From the NCBI RefSeq assembly GCF_022479115.1, contig NZ_CP092497.1, positions 9,300,001 to 9,364,000 on the forward strand: DNA of 64,000 bases, read 5' to 3'. The notes beneath the pieces were generated by a model. The model was not told the DNA's origin and did not search any database. It saw only the letters and a list, made by a program, of their open reading frames with translations. Source of the stretch: Amycolatopsis sp. EV170708-02-1 (GTDB taxonomy: Bacteria > Actinomycetota > Actinomycetes > Mycobacteriales > Pseudonocardiaceae). Each line of letters opens with the position of its first letter. Within the stretch, counting starts at the first letter, position 1. The position numbers and the translations under genes were made by a program. Positions 1 to 6,443 of the stretch are shown here, in pieces.

Positions 1-2
1 AT

Positions 3-113
3 GACTTTGTCCGCCACGGCTACAAGGTCTCCGACATCTTCTATACGCCCCCGGATGCCACCTGTCCGGGAGGCTGCAATTACTACGGCTACTGGTTCAG
101 GTTCTGGCGGTAG
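3..113 (+). CDS. C-terminal fragment of a protein that begins before the window
   Basis: An open frame enters from the left edge and stops at TAG 111-113. The 36 visible residues read DFVRHGYKVSDIFYTPP and continue to a tail rich in Tyr, Gly and aromatic residues with two Cys (CPGGC), ending in WFRFWR. A strong terminator hairpin begins 10 nt after the stop, which supports this frame over the overlapping ATG frame at position 1. The Cys pair and aromatic tail would suit a small secreted protein, but I cannot name a family from so short a piece. Confidence 0.5.
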   Translation, partial: DFVRHGYKVSDIFYTPPDATCPGGCNYYGYWFRFWR

Positions 114-122
114 TCGTGTCGA

Positions 123-157
123 GGGCGTGGCCGCCCGACCGGGCGGCCACGCCCTTT
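123..157 (+). terminator. Rho-independent-type terminator
   Basis: A perfect 14-bp inverted repeat (GGGCGTGGCCGCCC, 123-136, pairing with 141-154) closes a GACC loop and is followed by TTT. It lies just after the partial gene and separates it from the amino acid transporter. Confidence 0.85.
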
Positions 158-266
158 GCCGTGATCGGGGACACACGCGGGTTGTGACAGAACGGTGCTT
201 CGTTACTCGGCCGATCAGTGGCAGGATGCGAAAACTCGATTGGTAACCGTTACTAGGAGTGACACC

Positions 267-1088
267 GTGGCGCGTCGAACCATACGCAGAGCGCTCGCCG
301 TGCTTCCCGTCCTGGCTTTGGCCGTGACCACGGCAGGCTGTGCGGAGAAGGTCAACACCGGATCGAACACCGAGGCCGGAGGGCAGATCACGCTGGTGGA
401 AGCCGGCAAGTTGACCACTTGCACGCACCTCCCATACGCGCCGTTCCAGTTCACGCAAGGGGACAAGACCGTCGGCTTCGACGTCGAGCTCGTCGATCTG
501 ATCCTTCCGCTGGTAGGCGCCTCGGAGCAGAAGATCTTCGACACGCCGTTCGAAGGCATCAAGTCCGGTGAGTCACTGAACATCGGTAAGTGCGACGTGG
601 CGGCGGCCGCGATGTCGATCACTCCTGAACGCCAGGCCGTGATGGACTTCTCCGCGCCGTACTTCAACGCCAAGCAAGCCCTCCTGGTGAAGAAGGGTTC
701 CGGGCTGGACAGCCTGGAGAAGCTGCGTGGCAAGAAGCTGGGTGTCCAGCAGGGCACGACGGGCGAAACGTACGCCAATGAGAACAAGGCGAAGTTCGGC
801 TACGAGGTCGTGCAGTTCGAGGACCTCGCGCTGGAGCAGACGGCCGTGAAGACCGGGCAGGTCGAAGCCGGCATCAACGACGACGTCGTGCTGCTGGACT
901 TCCTCAAGGCCAACCCGGACGTGGAGGTCACCGCGACCTTCGACACGGGCGACAACTACGGCATCGCCGTCAAGAAGGGCAACGGCGCGCTGCTGGCCAA
1001 GGTGAACGAGGCGCTCACGAAGGCCAAGGCCGACGGCACGTATGAGCGCATCTACGAGAAGTGGTTCGGCAAGAAACCGACTTCCTGA
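267..1088 (+). CDS. ABC transporter substrate-binding lipoprotein, polar amino acid type
   Basis: Family 3 extracellular solute-binding protein, expected to sit outside the membrane and hand a polar amino acid (glutamate, arginine or cystine type; substrate not determinable) to the permease encoded next. I choose GTG 267 because AGGAGTG lies 5 nt upstream and the protein then begins with a classic lipoprotein signal: VARRTIRR, a hydrophobic core, and LAVTTAGC as lipobox (cleavage before Cys). The frame stays open upstream to an ATG at 195, but that would put 24 residues ahead of the signal. Family features include the GFDVELVD segment and the MDFSAPYF and YGIAVKKGN motifs. The mature length (about 250 aa) is normal. 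It forms a transporter operon with the next two genes, separated from them by a hairpin. Confidence 0.93.
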   Translation: MARRTIRRALAVLPVLALAVTTAGCAEKVNTGSNTEAGGQITLVEAGKLTTCTHLPYAPFQFTQGDKTVGFDVELVDLILPLVGASEQKIFDTPFEGIKSGESLNIGKCDVAAAAMSITPERQAVMDFSAPYFNAKQALLVKKGSGLDSLEKLRGKKLGVQQGTTGETYANENKAKFGYEVVQFEDLALEQTAVKTGQVEAGINDDVVLLDFLKANPDVEVTATFDTGDNYGIAVKKGNGALLAKVNEALTKAKADGTYERIYEKWFGKKPTS

Positions 1089-1100
1089 TCAGTCGCTTGA

Positions 1101-1127
1101 GGGGCGGCCACCGACGGTGGCCGCCCC
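1101..1127 (+). terminator. Intra-operon hairpin between binding protein and permease
   Basis: GGGGCGGCCACC (1101-1112) pairs perfectly with 1116-1127 across a 3-nt loop, followed by TTACC. It lies 12 nt after the binding-protein stop and 39 nt before the permease start. It probably acts as a partial terminator or a 3' stabiliser, giving more binding protein than membrane components, a common arrangement in ABC importers. Confidence 0.75.
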
Positions 1128-1166
1128 TTACCGCATGTCAGCCACTCGACTGGAGAAACCCGCATC

Positions 1167-1976
1167 ATGGCTATTTCCAAGCGCAAACGGCGTCAGCGCA
1201 TCCAGCTGGCCCAGTATGCGCTACTGGTGATCGTCGTCACCGTGCTCGCCCTGGTGGCGGACTGGTCCACCATCAATCGCGCGTTCCTGAATGTGGACGC
1301 GGCGTCGGCGCAGTTCCCCGGCATCATCACCACTTCGCTGAAGAACACCATCATCTACACGGCGCTCGGCTTCGCCGTCGGCCTGGGGCTGGGCCTCGTG
1401 CTGGCCTTGATGAAGCTGTCTTCGGTGCCGCCCTATCGGTGGATCGCGACGATCTACATCGAATTCTTCCGCGGAATTCCCGCGCTGCTCGTCTTCATCG
1501 CCCTTGGATTCGGTGTACCGCTGGCCTTCGGGCTGGTTTTCGACATCTACTCGACCGCGGCGCTGGCACTGGGCTCGGTCGGTGCGGCCTACATGGCCGA
1601 AACGATCAGGGCGGGTATCCAGGCGGTGCCGCCCGGCCAGGTCGAGGCCGCGCGTTCGCTGGGTATGAGTGAGGGCCGGGCGATGATCACCATCGTCATT
1701 CCGCAGGCGTTCCGAATCATCCTCCCGCCGCTGACGAACGAGCTGATCCTCCTCACCAAGGATTCGTCGCTGATCTATCTGCTCGGCGTGGCCCGGGACG
1801 AATACGAGCTGACCAAATGGGGTCGTGAAGGACTCAACGCCACCGGGTCCATGACGCCGATCCTGCTGGCAGGCTTGTGCTACTTGATCATCACCCTCCC
1901 GCTGGGCTATCTCTCCAGGTACCTGGAGCGTCGTGCCGGCAGGAAGTCCGACCGCGGCCTGGAGGTCGAAGCGTGA
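1167..1976 (+). CDS. Amino acid ABC transporter permease
   Basis: HisM/GlnP-type membrane subunit of a polar amino acid importer, 269 aa. ATG 1167 follows GGAGAAA at a good distance. The N-terminus is basic ([11 protein letters not shown]), followed by several hydrophobic segments. The conserved cytoplasmic EAA loop, which contacts the ATPase, is seen as [20 protein letters not shown], with the family motif [13 protein letters not shown] earlier. Only one permease gene is present, so the pore is presumably a homodimer. The stop overlaps the start of the ATPase gene (GTGA), implying translational coupling. Confidence 0.93.
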   Translation: MAISKRKRRQRIQLAQYALLVIVVTVLALVADWSTINRAFLNVDAASAQFPGIITTSLKNTIIYTALGFAVGLGLGLVLALMKLSSVPPYRWIATIYIEFFRGIPALLVFIALGFGVPLAFGLVFDIYSTAALALGSVGAAYMAETIRAGIQAVPPGQVEAARSLGMSEGRAMITIVIPQAFRIILPPLTNELILLTKDSSLIYLLGVARDEYELTKWGREGLNATGSMTPILLAGLCYLIITLPLGYLSRYLERRAGRKSDRGLEVEA

Positions 1977-2722
1977 GCCCCGTAGTCGAGCTGTCAGGCT
2001 TGCACAAGGCATTCGGGAACCTCGAAGTGCTCAAGGGCATCGACCTGGAGGTCCAGCGCGGCCAGGTCGTGTGCATCATCGGCCCGTCGGGTTCCGGCAA
2101 GTCGACGTTGCTGCGCTGCGTCAACCTCCTCGAGGAACCGCAGCAGGGCAAGATCGTGGTCAACGGCAGCGAGATCACCGATCCGGACGTCGACATCGAC
2201 GGCGCCCGCACGAAGATCGGCATGGTCTTCCAGTCGTTCAACCTCTTCTCGCACCTGAGCGTGCTGGAAAACCTCACCGTCGCCCAGCGCAAGGTGCTGA
2301 AGCGAGGCAAGGAAGAGTCGGAGCGCGTCGCGCGGGAGAACCTCGCGAAGGTCGGGCTGGCGGAGAAGGAGTCTTCGCTGCCGACTCAGCTTTCCGGCGG
2401 GCAGCAGCAGCGCGTCGCGATCGCGAGGGCGCTTTCGATGGATCCCGACGTCATGCTGTTCGACGAACCGACGTCGGCGCTGGACCCGGAACTGGTCGGC
2501 GACGTCCTCGCGGTCATGCGGCAACTCGCGCAGGAGGGCATGACGATGCTCGTCGTCACGCACGAGATGCAGTTCGCCCGCGAGGTGGCCGACATCGTGC
2601 TGTTCATGGACGGCGGCGTGGTCGTCGAGCAGGGCTCGCCCGACCAGGTGATCGGGGACCCGCAGGAGGAGCGCACGAAGACGTTCCTCTCGCGGGTCCT
2701 GAACCCGAACCACCAGGGCTAA
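1973..2722 (+). CDS. Amino acid ABC transporter ATP-binding protein
   Basis: GlnQ-type ATPase of 249 aa that powers the importer. The start GTG 1973 overlaps the permease stop by 4 nt; a longer frame upstream would cover the permease. Walker A is GPSGSGKST (residues 37-45), the Q-loop is VFQSFNLF, the ABC signature is LSGGQQQRV, and Walker B runs into the D-loop as [13 protein letters not shown]. The switch His is in VVTHEM. Everything needed for ATP hydrolysis is present. Its TAA shares the tetranucleotide CTAA with the stop of the convergent EspG gene. Confidence 0.95.
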   Translation: MSPVVELSGLHKAFGNLEVLKGIDLEVQRGQVVCIIGPSGSGKSTLLRCVNLLEEPQQGKIVVNGSEITDPDVDIDGARTKIGMVFQSFNLFSHLSVLENLTVAQRKVLKRGKEESERVARENLAKVGLAEKESSLPTQLSGGQQQRVAIARALSMDPDVMLFDEPTSALDPELVGDVLAVMRQLAQEGMTMLVVTHEMQFAREVADIVLFMDGGVVVEQGSPDQVIGDPQEERTKTFLSRVLNPNHQG

Positions 2723-3462
2723 CGTCCTCGTAGCTGCGACTCCAGCTGGACGACCTTCGCGACGATTTCGTGCGGCCCGGCGCCCATGAGGCTCACCCAG
2801 CCCTTGGCGTCCGGGCCGAACACGACACGGCCGTGTTCGGTGTCCATCCAGCCCGGCGGCCTTTCGACGCGTTTCCGGTTGCCGCCACCGTCACGGATGG
2901 CGACGTAAAGCCGCCCGAAGAAGGTGTGCGGCGACCGGATCCACTGGAGGATCTTCTTCGCGTCGCGGATGCTCGGGCCGCTGCCGGTGAGCATTTCGCC
3001 CTTCATCAGGACTTGAAGGTCGGCTTCCGAACAGTTCAAGGACGGCGTGCGCGCGGCGGGAGCCTCGGGGAGCAGGCCGGTGAATTCCTGCGCCAGCGTG
3101 TCCGGCCGCGTCGGCGTCAGATAGACAACCTTGTCGACCAGGACGACGTTGACTGCTTCCCGGCCACTACCCGCGGCGCGAACGGTCCGTTCACGCCCCT
3201 CGGACTTCACCCACGAGTAGTACTCCACCGCCGGCCGTTGCAGGAACCGCAGTGTGTCGAGGAATTCGTCGTCGATCCGGCCGCGCCTGAGCAGCCCTTG
3301 TCTGTCCAATTCGGACTGCGCGGTGGCGGCGAGCTCGCGACGCTCCTCGGGCAGGTACCACTGCGCGCCGCGGACGAGCGTCGGATGGATGTCACCGAGA
3401 TTGTGTTGGTCCAGCAGGGTTTCGTAGGTCTGGAGCGTCAGTTCGACGGGTTTCTGCAGCAC
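2719..3462 (-). CDS. EspG-family ESX secretion-associated chaperone
   Basis: A 247-aa cytosolic protein of the EspG family. In mycobacteria EspG proteins bind the tip of PE/PPE heterodimers and deliver them to a type VII (ESX) secretion machine. The N-terminal segment ([16 protein letters not shown], then HPTLV), the central EYYSW region and the C-terminal [21 protein letters not shown] helix suit the family. It is the last of four reverse-strand genes; it starts at GTG 3462, 2 nt after the stop of the PPE-like gene, so chaperone and putative client are made together. No ESX ATPase, channel or protease genes lie in the window, so the machine it serves must be encoded elsewhere. Confidence 0.8.
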   Translation of the reverse strand: MLQKPVELTLQTYETLLDQHNLGDIHPTLVRGAQWYLPEERRELAATAQSELDRQGLLRRGRIDDEFLDTLRFLQRPAVEYYSWVKSEGRERTVRAAGSGREAVNVVLVDKVVYLTPTRPDTLAQEFTGLLPEAPAARTPSLNCSEADLQVLMKGEMLTGSGPSIRDAKKILQWIRSPHTFFGRLYVAIRDGGGNRKRVERPPGWMDTEHGRVVFGPDAKGWVSLMGAGPHEIVAKVVQLESQLRGR

Positions 3463-3464
3463 GG

Positions 3465-4673
3465 TTACGCGCCGATCACCGGCGGAACCGGCTTGTTTCC
3501 GTCGTAGCCGCCGAAGAGGGAATCGCCGTCCTCTTCCTGCAGCGTGATCTTGCGCTGGTGCTCCTCGTCCTCGCCACCCTTGCCTTTGCCCGCGCCGGCG
3601 CCCATTCCGCCGCCGCCCATGCCCGGCGCGCCGGGACGTCCCGCCGCCGCGGGGCCGCCCGCCGGTGTGCCGCGCATCGCGCCTTCACCGGGCATGGCGG
3701 CGCCGACGCCGCGACCGGGCCCCATGCTCCCCGGTCCACCCGTCGACCCACCTGGCCCGAAACCGCCGCCGGGCCCGAAACCGCCGCTGAATCCACCCGA
3801 CCCCGGGCCGAATCCGCTGCCGCCACCGGGTCCACCGGTGCCCGGTCCTCCCGGCCCGAAGTTGGGCGGCGGGAAGTTGCCCGGGCGCCCCTGCACCTTG
3901 TCGTCCGTCCTGGACAGGTCGGTCTGGTCGTTCGGCCGCGGAGACGGCAGCGGCCGTGGCATCTGCGGCACCCTCGGCGGCTGCGGAACCTGCGGTGGCC
4001 GCGGCGCCTGATACCCCTCGGCCCCCGGAGGCGCGCTGTACGAACTCGGCCCGCCGGTGTACCCACCGGGACCACTGTGCCGCCCGGAATCGCCGGGCCC
4101 GCCGCTGAACCCGCTGACCTTGGTCTGACCGGGATCGATCGGATCCGGCGTGATCGGCGCGGCCGAAACGTTCGGATCGTGCGCGGCCGGATAGGCCGGC
4201 GCGAGCGACTGCTGCCGCGGCTGAGTGCTCTGGTAGTACGGCTCGTAGATCTCGACGTTGTGCTTGGTGTCCGCGTCGAACTTCGCCGCCGCGATCTCGT
4301 CGTCACTCGCGCCGATGGACAAGACGTCTTCGGGCCCGCTGTCCCCCGCACGCTCCTGCTCGACCGGGCGGACATTGCCGCGCGTGTAATGGAAAGAAGC
4401 GTTCTGGTCGAACATCGACTGGCGGGCGCGGTCCATGTTCTCGCCCGCGAGCTTGGAAGTCGCGATGAGCGGGGCCAGGCCGGCTGTTCCGCTGTCGGCG
4501 GCCTTGCCCTTCCAGAACGTGCTGAGCGCGGTCTGGCTGTTCTCCATCGCCTTGCTGAAGTTTTCGTGGAACACCATCAACTTGTGCGAGGCAACCTGCG
4601 CCTTGTCGAGAGTTTCCGTCGTGGAGGGATTGGCGTTGAGCTTGGTGAAGATCTCCCAACCGCTATAAGTCAT
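3465..4673 (-). CDS. PPE/WXG-like protein with a long Gly/Pro-rich tail, putative ESX substrate
   Basis: 402 aa from ATG 4673. Residues 1-100 are predicted helical and include FWKGK, a W-x-G turn as in WXG100/PPE proteins. An Asp/Glu-containing linker follows. Residues from about 150 to 370 are low-complexity Gly/Pro-rich sequence, then a charged segment (GGEDEEHQRKITLQEEDGDSL) and a short FGGYDGNK tail. The next gene encodes an EspG chaperone, supporting a PPE-like client identity. The tail is a very GC-rich tract with long false frames on both strands. Function unknown; a surface or secreted role is inferred from neighbours. Confidence 0.75.
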   Translation of the reverse strand: MTYSGWEIFTKLNANPSTTETLDKAQVASHKLMVFHENFSKAMENSQTALSTFWKGKAADSGTAGLAPLIATSKLAGENMDRARQSMFDQNASFHYTRGNVRPVEQERAGDSGPEDVLSIGASDDEIAAAKFDADTKHNVEIYEPYYQSTQPRQQSLAPAYPAAHDPNVSAAPITPDPIDPGQTKVSGFSGGPGDSGRHSGPGGYTGGPSSYSAPPGAEGYQAPRPPQVPQPPRVPQMPRPLPSPRPNDQTDLSRTDDKVQGRPGNFPPPNFGPGGPGTGGPGGGSGFGPGSGGFSGGFGPGGGFGPGGSTGGPGSMGPGRGVGAAMPGEGAMRGTPAGGPAAAGRPGAPGMGGGGMGAGAGKGKGGEDEEHQRKITLQEEDGDSLFGGYDGNKPVPPVIGA

Positions 4674-4676
4674 GGC

Positions 4677-5288
4677 CTAAGCTCCCTTGAGCTTCTTGAT
4701 CGCCGCGGCAGCGACCTTGGTGGCCAAACCACAGGGATCTGACAACATGGGGTTTCCAGTGGCCAGGAGCGGTGTGACCGTATAGGTAAGGTCGTCACGC
4801 ACACCTACTGCAAGTACACACCGCCCCTTCCCCTCTCCGCCGTTGTCGTAAATGACGCCCGGATACCCCTCGATCGAGTCGATCGGCTTGAAAGTGGAGA
4901 GTCCGCCCTGTGCGTGTTTTGCGTAGAGGCTGCTCAGCCCATCCTTGTTGCCAGGCAGAAGGCCCGCGGTCACGCTGCTTGGTCCTGCTTCGAAGATCCA
5001 GCCACAGCTCTTCCCGAAAGTCCCGTCGTCGACCTCTGTCTTCTCGACCTTTCCGCCGAGTTCCTCGATCTGAGCGGTGGCTACCGTGCTACACGGGTCC
5101 GATTCGGCTTGAGCGGTATTCAGGATCGGGTTAGTCACGGCAGGAGCGCCGTTCGACGGCAGTCGAGCAGAGGTAGGTGCAGTCGGGGCGGCCGAGGTTG
5201 CGTTGCCCGTCTTGGGGTCGCTGCATCCGCCTACCAGCAGCAAGCCGCTCACTGCGGCTACGGACACGAACTTCCTGGTGTGAAGCAT
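4677..5288 (-). CDS. DUF3558-type lipoprotein
   Basis: 203-aa lipoprotein. ATG 5288 overlaps the stop of the upstream gene (ATGA), and the product then starts MLHTRKFVSVAAVSGLLLVGGC, a clean signal with lipobox VGGC. A Thr/Ser/Pro/Ala-rich linker follows, then the conserved domain with two Cys pairs (DPCSTV, KSCGWIF, KGRCVLA, DPCGLA). DUF3558 lipoproteins are common in Pseudonocardiales and mycobacteria; their role is not established. Here one sits inside an ESX-type cassette. A decayed partial copy lies at 5959-6160. Confidence 0.82.
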   Translation of the reverse strand: MLHTRKFVSVAAVSGLLLVGGCSDPKTGNATSAAPTAPTSARLPSNGAPAVTNPILNTAQAESDPCSTVATAQIEELGGKVEKTEVDDGTFGKSCGWIFEAGPSSVTAGLLPGNKDGLSSLYAKHAQGGLSTFKPIDSIEGYPGVIYDNGGEGKGRCVLAVGVRDDLTYTVTPLLATGNPMLSDPCGLATKVAAAAIKKLKGA

Positions 5289-5785
5289 CAGTCGGCCTTC
5301 CCGATCTGGCGGAGCGCGTCTATGGCTGCTTGATCCTGGTTCTGATAAGCAGTCCGGATTTGCCTCAAAGTGTCCAGGTACGAGTTCGTGTAGTCCCACG
5401 CCCCCTGCATGAATGCCTGGTAGGAACTTCCCGAGTTGTTCGCAGCGACCGTGTATCCCTCGCTGCCGACTTCATGGCCCGGTGGCTGGATTTGATTCAG
5501 TACGTCGGCCTCTCGACGCGCCTTGCGGAAGTCGCTCTCGAGACAGTCTTCAAGAGACTTGATCACGGCGTCCATAGCGGCAGGGTCGAACTCCCAGCCG
5601 CCGTTCGCCGAGGCGGCCGCGAAGTCGGCCTTCGCTTGCCCGCTGCCCAGTTCGCTGTAGTTCGGTGGCGGTGGCGGCGCTGCAGCGGCACCCTGGATCA
5701 ACCCGGAGCCTTGTGGTGGCGCCTGCGGCCCCGGCCCGTTTATCTGGTCGTAGACCCCCTGAGGGCCGCGTCCCGGTCCAGTCAT
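5288..5785 (-). CDS. WXG100/EspC-like small protein heading the ESX cassette
   Basis: 165 aa from ATG 5785, chosen because GGGGAGG sits 7 nt upstream; a GTG at 5803 would contain that ribosome site. The N-terminus is Pro/Gly-rich (QAPPQ, AAAAPPPPPNYS). The rest is a charged helical region with conserved-looking pieces WEFDPAAMDAVIKSLEDCL and SYQAFMQGAWDYTNSYLDTL. Length and helical content resemble ESX substrates or their partners, but I see no strict W-x-G in the predicted turn, so the assignment rests mainly on context. It overlaps the lipoprotein start by 4 nt and is the first gene of the four-gene operon. Confidence 0.6.
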   Translation of the reverse strand: MTGPGRGPQGVYDQINGPGPQAPPQGSGLIQGAAAAPPPPPNYSELGSGQAKADFAAASANGGWEFDPAAMDAVIKSLEDCLESDFRKARREADVLNQIQPPGHEVGSEGYTVAANNSGSSYQAFMQGAWDYTNSYLDTLRQIRTAYQNQDQAAIDALRQIGKAD

Positions 5786-5789
5786 CGAC

Positions 5790-5945
5790 GTGCCTCCCCG
5801 CACGGGCCGCGATGGGGCGCGACCTACCCGTAGTTCCCTACTGACTCCAACCGGTGACGATAGCAGCAGGTAAACCGTTGATCAGCCACTTCGAGGAAGA
5901 TCACCATCGAAAGGTGGGCGGCCTGGTGTGGTTTGTCCTGATCGA
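5790..5945. repeat. Leader region duplicated at 6173-6310, copy 1
   Basis: The sequence upstream of the WXG-like gene, beginning TGCCTCCCCGCACGGGCCGC at 5790, recurs at 6173. Shared blocks run for about 140 nt (GACCTACCCGT, CTGACTCC, AGCAG, AAGATCACCA, GGCCTGG). Both copies carry the GGGGAGG ribosome site on the reverse strand, so this is a duplicated promoter and 5' leader. There is no intact gene between 5786 and 6443; the interval holds these two leaders and the pseudogene between them. Confidence 0.8.
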
Positions 5946-5958
5946 CGGTTTCGCATGG

Positions 5959-6160
5959 TCAGGACTTATTGAGGTGTGAGGTCGTCCCGAGTGTCGGCCG
6001 CGCGCGGGCAACGACCCTTCCTTCGCCATCGTTGTCGTAGATGACGCCGGGTGGCCTTCGATCGAGTCGGTCGGCCTGAAGACTGCTCAAGCCACCTTTG
6101 TTGCCGCGTAGGAGACCGGCGGTCAGCACTGAAGCCGCCGCGACAACGAGCAAATGCCCT
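5959..6160 (-). pseudogene. Remnant of a duplicated DUF3558 lipoprotein gene
   Basis: The reverse strand encodes SVLTAGLLRGNKGGLSSLQ and later PPGVIYDNDGEGR, matching SSVTAGLLPGNKDGLSSLY and YPGVIYDNGGEGK in the lipoprotein at 4677-5288. The remnant lacks the signal peptide and lipobox, has an internal deletion, and ends early at 5959. It is joined directly to a copy of the WXG-gene leader in which the start region reads ATA rather than ATG. It therefore looks like a tandem duplication of the cassette that lost nearly all of the first gene and both ends of the second. Confidence 0.8.
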
Positions 6161-6172
6161 TGTTTATGTCGT

Positions 6173-6310
6173 GCCTCCCCGCACGGGCCGCGAAGGCCGC
6201 GACCTACCCGTTGTCCACCACTGACTCCGGTGAGTGACCGTAGCAGCGAACCCGGAAACCGGCGGCGAATCCGGTCAAGATCACCAAGGCGAACCCGAAC
6301 GGCCTGGTCC
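6173..6310. repeat. Leader region duplicated at 5790-5945, copy 2
   Basis: Second copy of the cassette leader. It keeps the GGGGAGG ribosome site but no usable start codon, and has diverged and shortened relative to copy 1. It borders the upstream region of the next forward gene, so that gene's promoter may have been remodelled by the duplication. Confidence 0.75.
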
Positions 6311-6443
6311 GGAAGCCGAGGCGGCCGTTCTGCCGTCGCGATCCCGTGGCAGGTTGCGGTCTACTTTCCCGGGCCACTTGCGAATCCCGTGCGTGATCGG
6401 CTTCGCTGGGGGCCGGGAAACGACGGGGGAGGGAAGCGAAACG

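Noticed and set aside
1..246. An 81-aa frame from ATG 1
   Set aside because: It runs through a terminator hairpin and the upstream region of the transporter gene. The frame ending at 113 better fits coding sequence.
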